A stretch of DNA of 5,809 bases from assembly GCA_016929205.1 (NCBI GenBank), contig JAFGJF010000496.1, forward strand, positions 1 to 5,809, read 5' to 3'. The notes below the pieces were generated by a model, which had not been told where the DNA came from, made no database searches, and saw only the letters and a program-made list of their open reading frames with translations. Of this stretch, positions 4,896 to 5,809 are shown in pieces. The DNA is from Anaerolineae bacterium. Its GTDB lineage: Bacteria > Chloroflexota > Anaerolineae > JAFGEY01. The position numbers and the translations under genes are program-made. The stretch's first letter is position 1, and each line of letters starts with the position of its first letter.

Positions 4896-5809
4896 ATGGA
4901 ATTCAGTTTCAACCAAGAGCAAGATATGTGGCGCAAGGCGGTGCACGACTTTGCGCAGTCCGAGATCGCACCGCGCGTGCGCGAGTACGACACCAGTGGC
5001 GAGATCCCGGCCGATATCATCAAAAAGATGGCCCAGATGGGCTTGCTGGCCCTGACCGTGCCCGAGAAATATGGCGGCATGGGGGCCGATTGGTCCATGG
5101 CCTGTATCGCCGCCGAGGAGCTGGCCCGCGCCGATATCAGCCTGGCTCTGCCGGTGCTCTATCTGGTCGAAGCGGCGTGGGGGTTCATTTTTGGCCGGTA
5201 TGGCAGCGAGCAGCTCAAACAAGAGCTGCTGCCCAAGGTGTGCGCCGGAGAGGCGTTCCTGGGCATCGCCACCACCGAGCCGAGCGGCGGCTCGGATATC
5301 GTCGGCGCGACACGGTGCAAGGCCGTTCTAGAAGGCGTGGATACAAACCATCCGGGCGAGTGGGTGCTGAACGGCGAAAAGATGTACATCAGCGGCGTGC
5401 GCGAGAGCGGCAAGATGGGCGGCATTCACCTGACCCTGCTGCGCAGTGCGGACACGGGCGATCACAAGGGGTTCACGTTTATCGCCGTGCCGCTCAAGGA
5501 CACGCCGGGGATCACGCCGACGATCATCGAAGATATGGGCCGGATGGGCATCTCGACCGGCGGCTTTGCCATGGAGAACGTGCGCTTGCCGGCTTATTAC
5601 CAGGTGGGCGACCTGAACCGAGGGTTTTATCATGCCATGGAGGGGTTTTCGGCGGCGCGGACGATCATCGGCGCGACGTGTCTCGGTGCGGCCGAGGCGG
5701 CGCTGGACCTTGGCATGGATTGGATCAAGCAGCGCAAGTCGTTTGGGCGGCCAATCGCTTCGTACGAAGGCATCCAATTTCCGCTGGCCGACCTGTGGGC
5801 GCGGCTGGA
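4896..5809 (+). CDS. Acyl-CoA dehydrogenase (C-terminus cut by window edge)
   Basis: Open from the ATG at 4896 to the right edge: 304 full residues, against roughly 380 for the family. This FAD enzyme introduces the alpha-beta double bond in acyl-CoA and passes electrons to electron transfer flavoprotein. The N-terminal helical part begins MEFSFNQEQDMWRKAVHDFA and includes LTVPEKYGGMGADW (53-66). The middle beta domain carries TTEPSGGSD (126-134), close to the family signature, and WVLNGEKMYISG (156-167), both flavin and substrate contact regions. The C-terminal helical part has QRKSFGRPIASYEGIQFPLADL (279-300), the usual FAD-side segment. The catalytic Glu of many members would lie beyond the window, so activity and chain-length class cannot be judged; the 140-155 and 170-192 loops look somewhat individual. 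AGGAGG (4885-4890) lies five bases before the ATG. The gene has its own strong promoter and diverges from the transglutaminase gene; possible beta-oxidation partners would be to the right. Confidence 0.95.
   Translation, partial: MEFSFNQEQDMWRKAVHDFAQSEIAPRVREYDTSGEIPADIIKKMAQMGLLALTVPEKYGGMGADWSMACIAAEELARADISLALPVLYLVEAAWGFIFGRYGSEQLKQELLPKVCAGEAFLGIATTEPSGGSDIVGATRCKAVLEGVDTNHPGEWVLNGEKMYISGVRESGKMGGIHLTLLRSADTGDHKGFTFIAVPLKDTPGITPTIIEDMGRMGISTGGFAMENVRLPAYYQVGDLNRGFYHAMEGFSAARTIIGATCLGAAEAALDLGMDWIKQRKSFGRPIASYEGIQFPLADLWARL

Overview
The window looks like an ordinary chromosomal segment of a bacterium from the Chloroflexota, probably an Anaerolineae-like lineage. This rests on protein style only: a secreted lectin-like protein carrying the YLPLVANSY segment that I associate with Chloroflexota exported proteins, a cytoplasmic-looking M14 peptidase with a PRINPDGAEF segment, and a TgpA-type membrane transglutaminase. 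The taxonomic call is an inference; no rRNA or other marker gene is present. Coding DNA is GC-rich and homogeneous by eye, and the AT-rich stretches are confined to promoters and gene gaps. I see no insertion sequence, phage gene, tRNA, rRNA, CRISPR array or other clear mark of recent transfer.

Layout from left to right. (1) 1-362, minus strand: the N-terminal third or so of an M14 zinc carboxypeptidase, running off the left edge. (2) 363-569: a divergent promoter region with one sigma70-like promoter in each direction. (3) 570-1358, plus: an exported protein with a concanavalin A-like/LamG-like beta-sandwich domain. (4) 1359-1454: a short gap with a 10-bp direct repeat and a weak hairpin. 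(5) 1455-2222, plus: a complete HpcH/HpaI-family class II pyruvate aldolase. (6) 2223-2337: a convergent gap with a 15-bp perfect stem-loop and T-tract terminator. (7) 2338-4632, minus: a 764-residue TgpA-like membrane protein with an external transglutaminase domain. (8) 4633-4895: a second divergent promoter region. (9) 4896-5809, plus: an acyl-CoA dehydrogenase missing its C-terminus because the window ends.

The genes do not form one obvious pathway. The only candidate co-transcribed pair is the lectin-like gene and the aldolase (96-bp gap, no clear promoter for the aldolase), and their predicted roles do not match. The transglutaminase lacks the MoxR-ATPase/DUF58 partners it often has, at least within this window. 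Acyl-CoA oxidation, aldol cleavage and peptide trimming would fit a heterotrophic, substrate-scavenging lifestyle. I found no convincing novel system. The items most worth a second look are the strong hairpin at 2278-2313, the near-identical promoter cores at 505-520 and 4836-4850, the C-only tract just after the acyl-CoA dehydrogenase -10 box, and the secreted protein's architecture.
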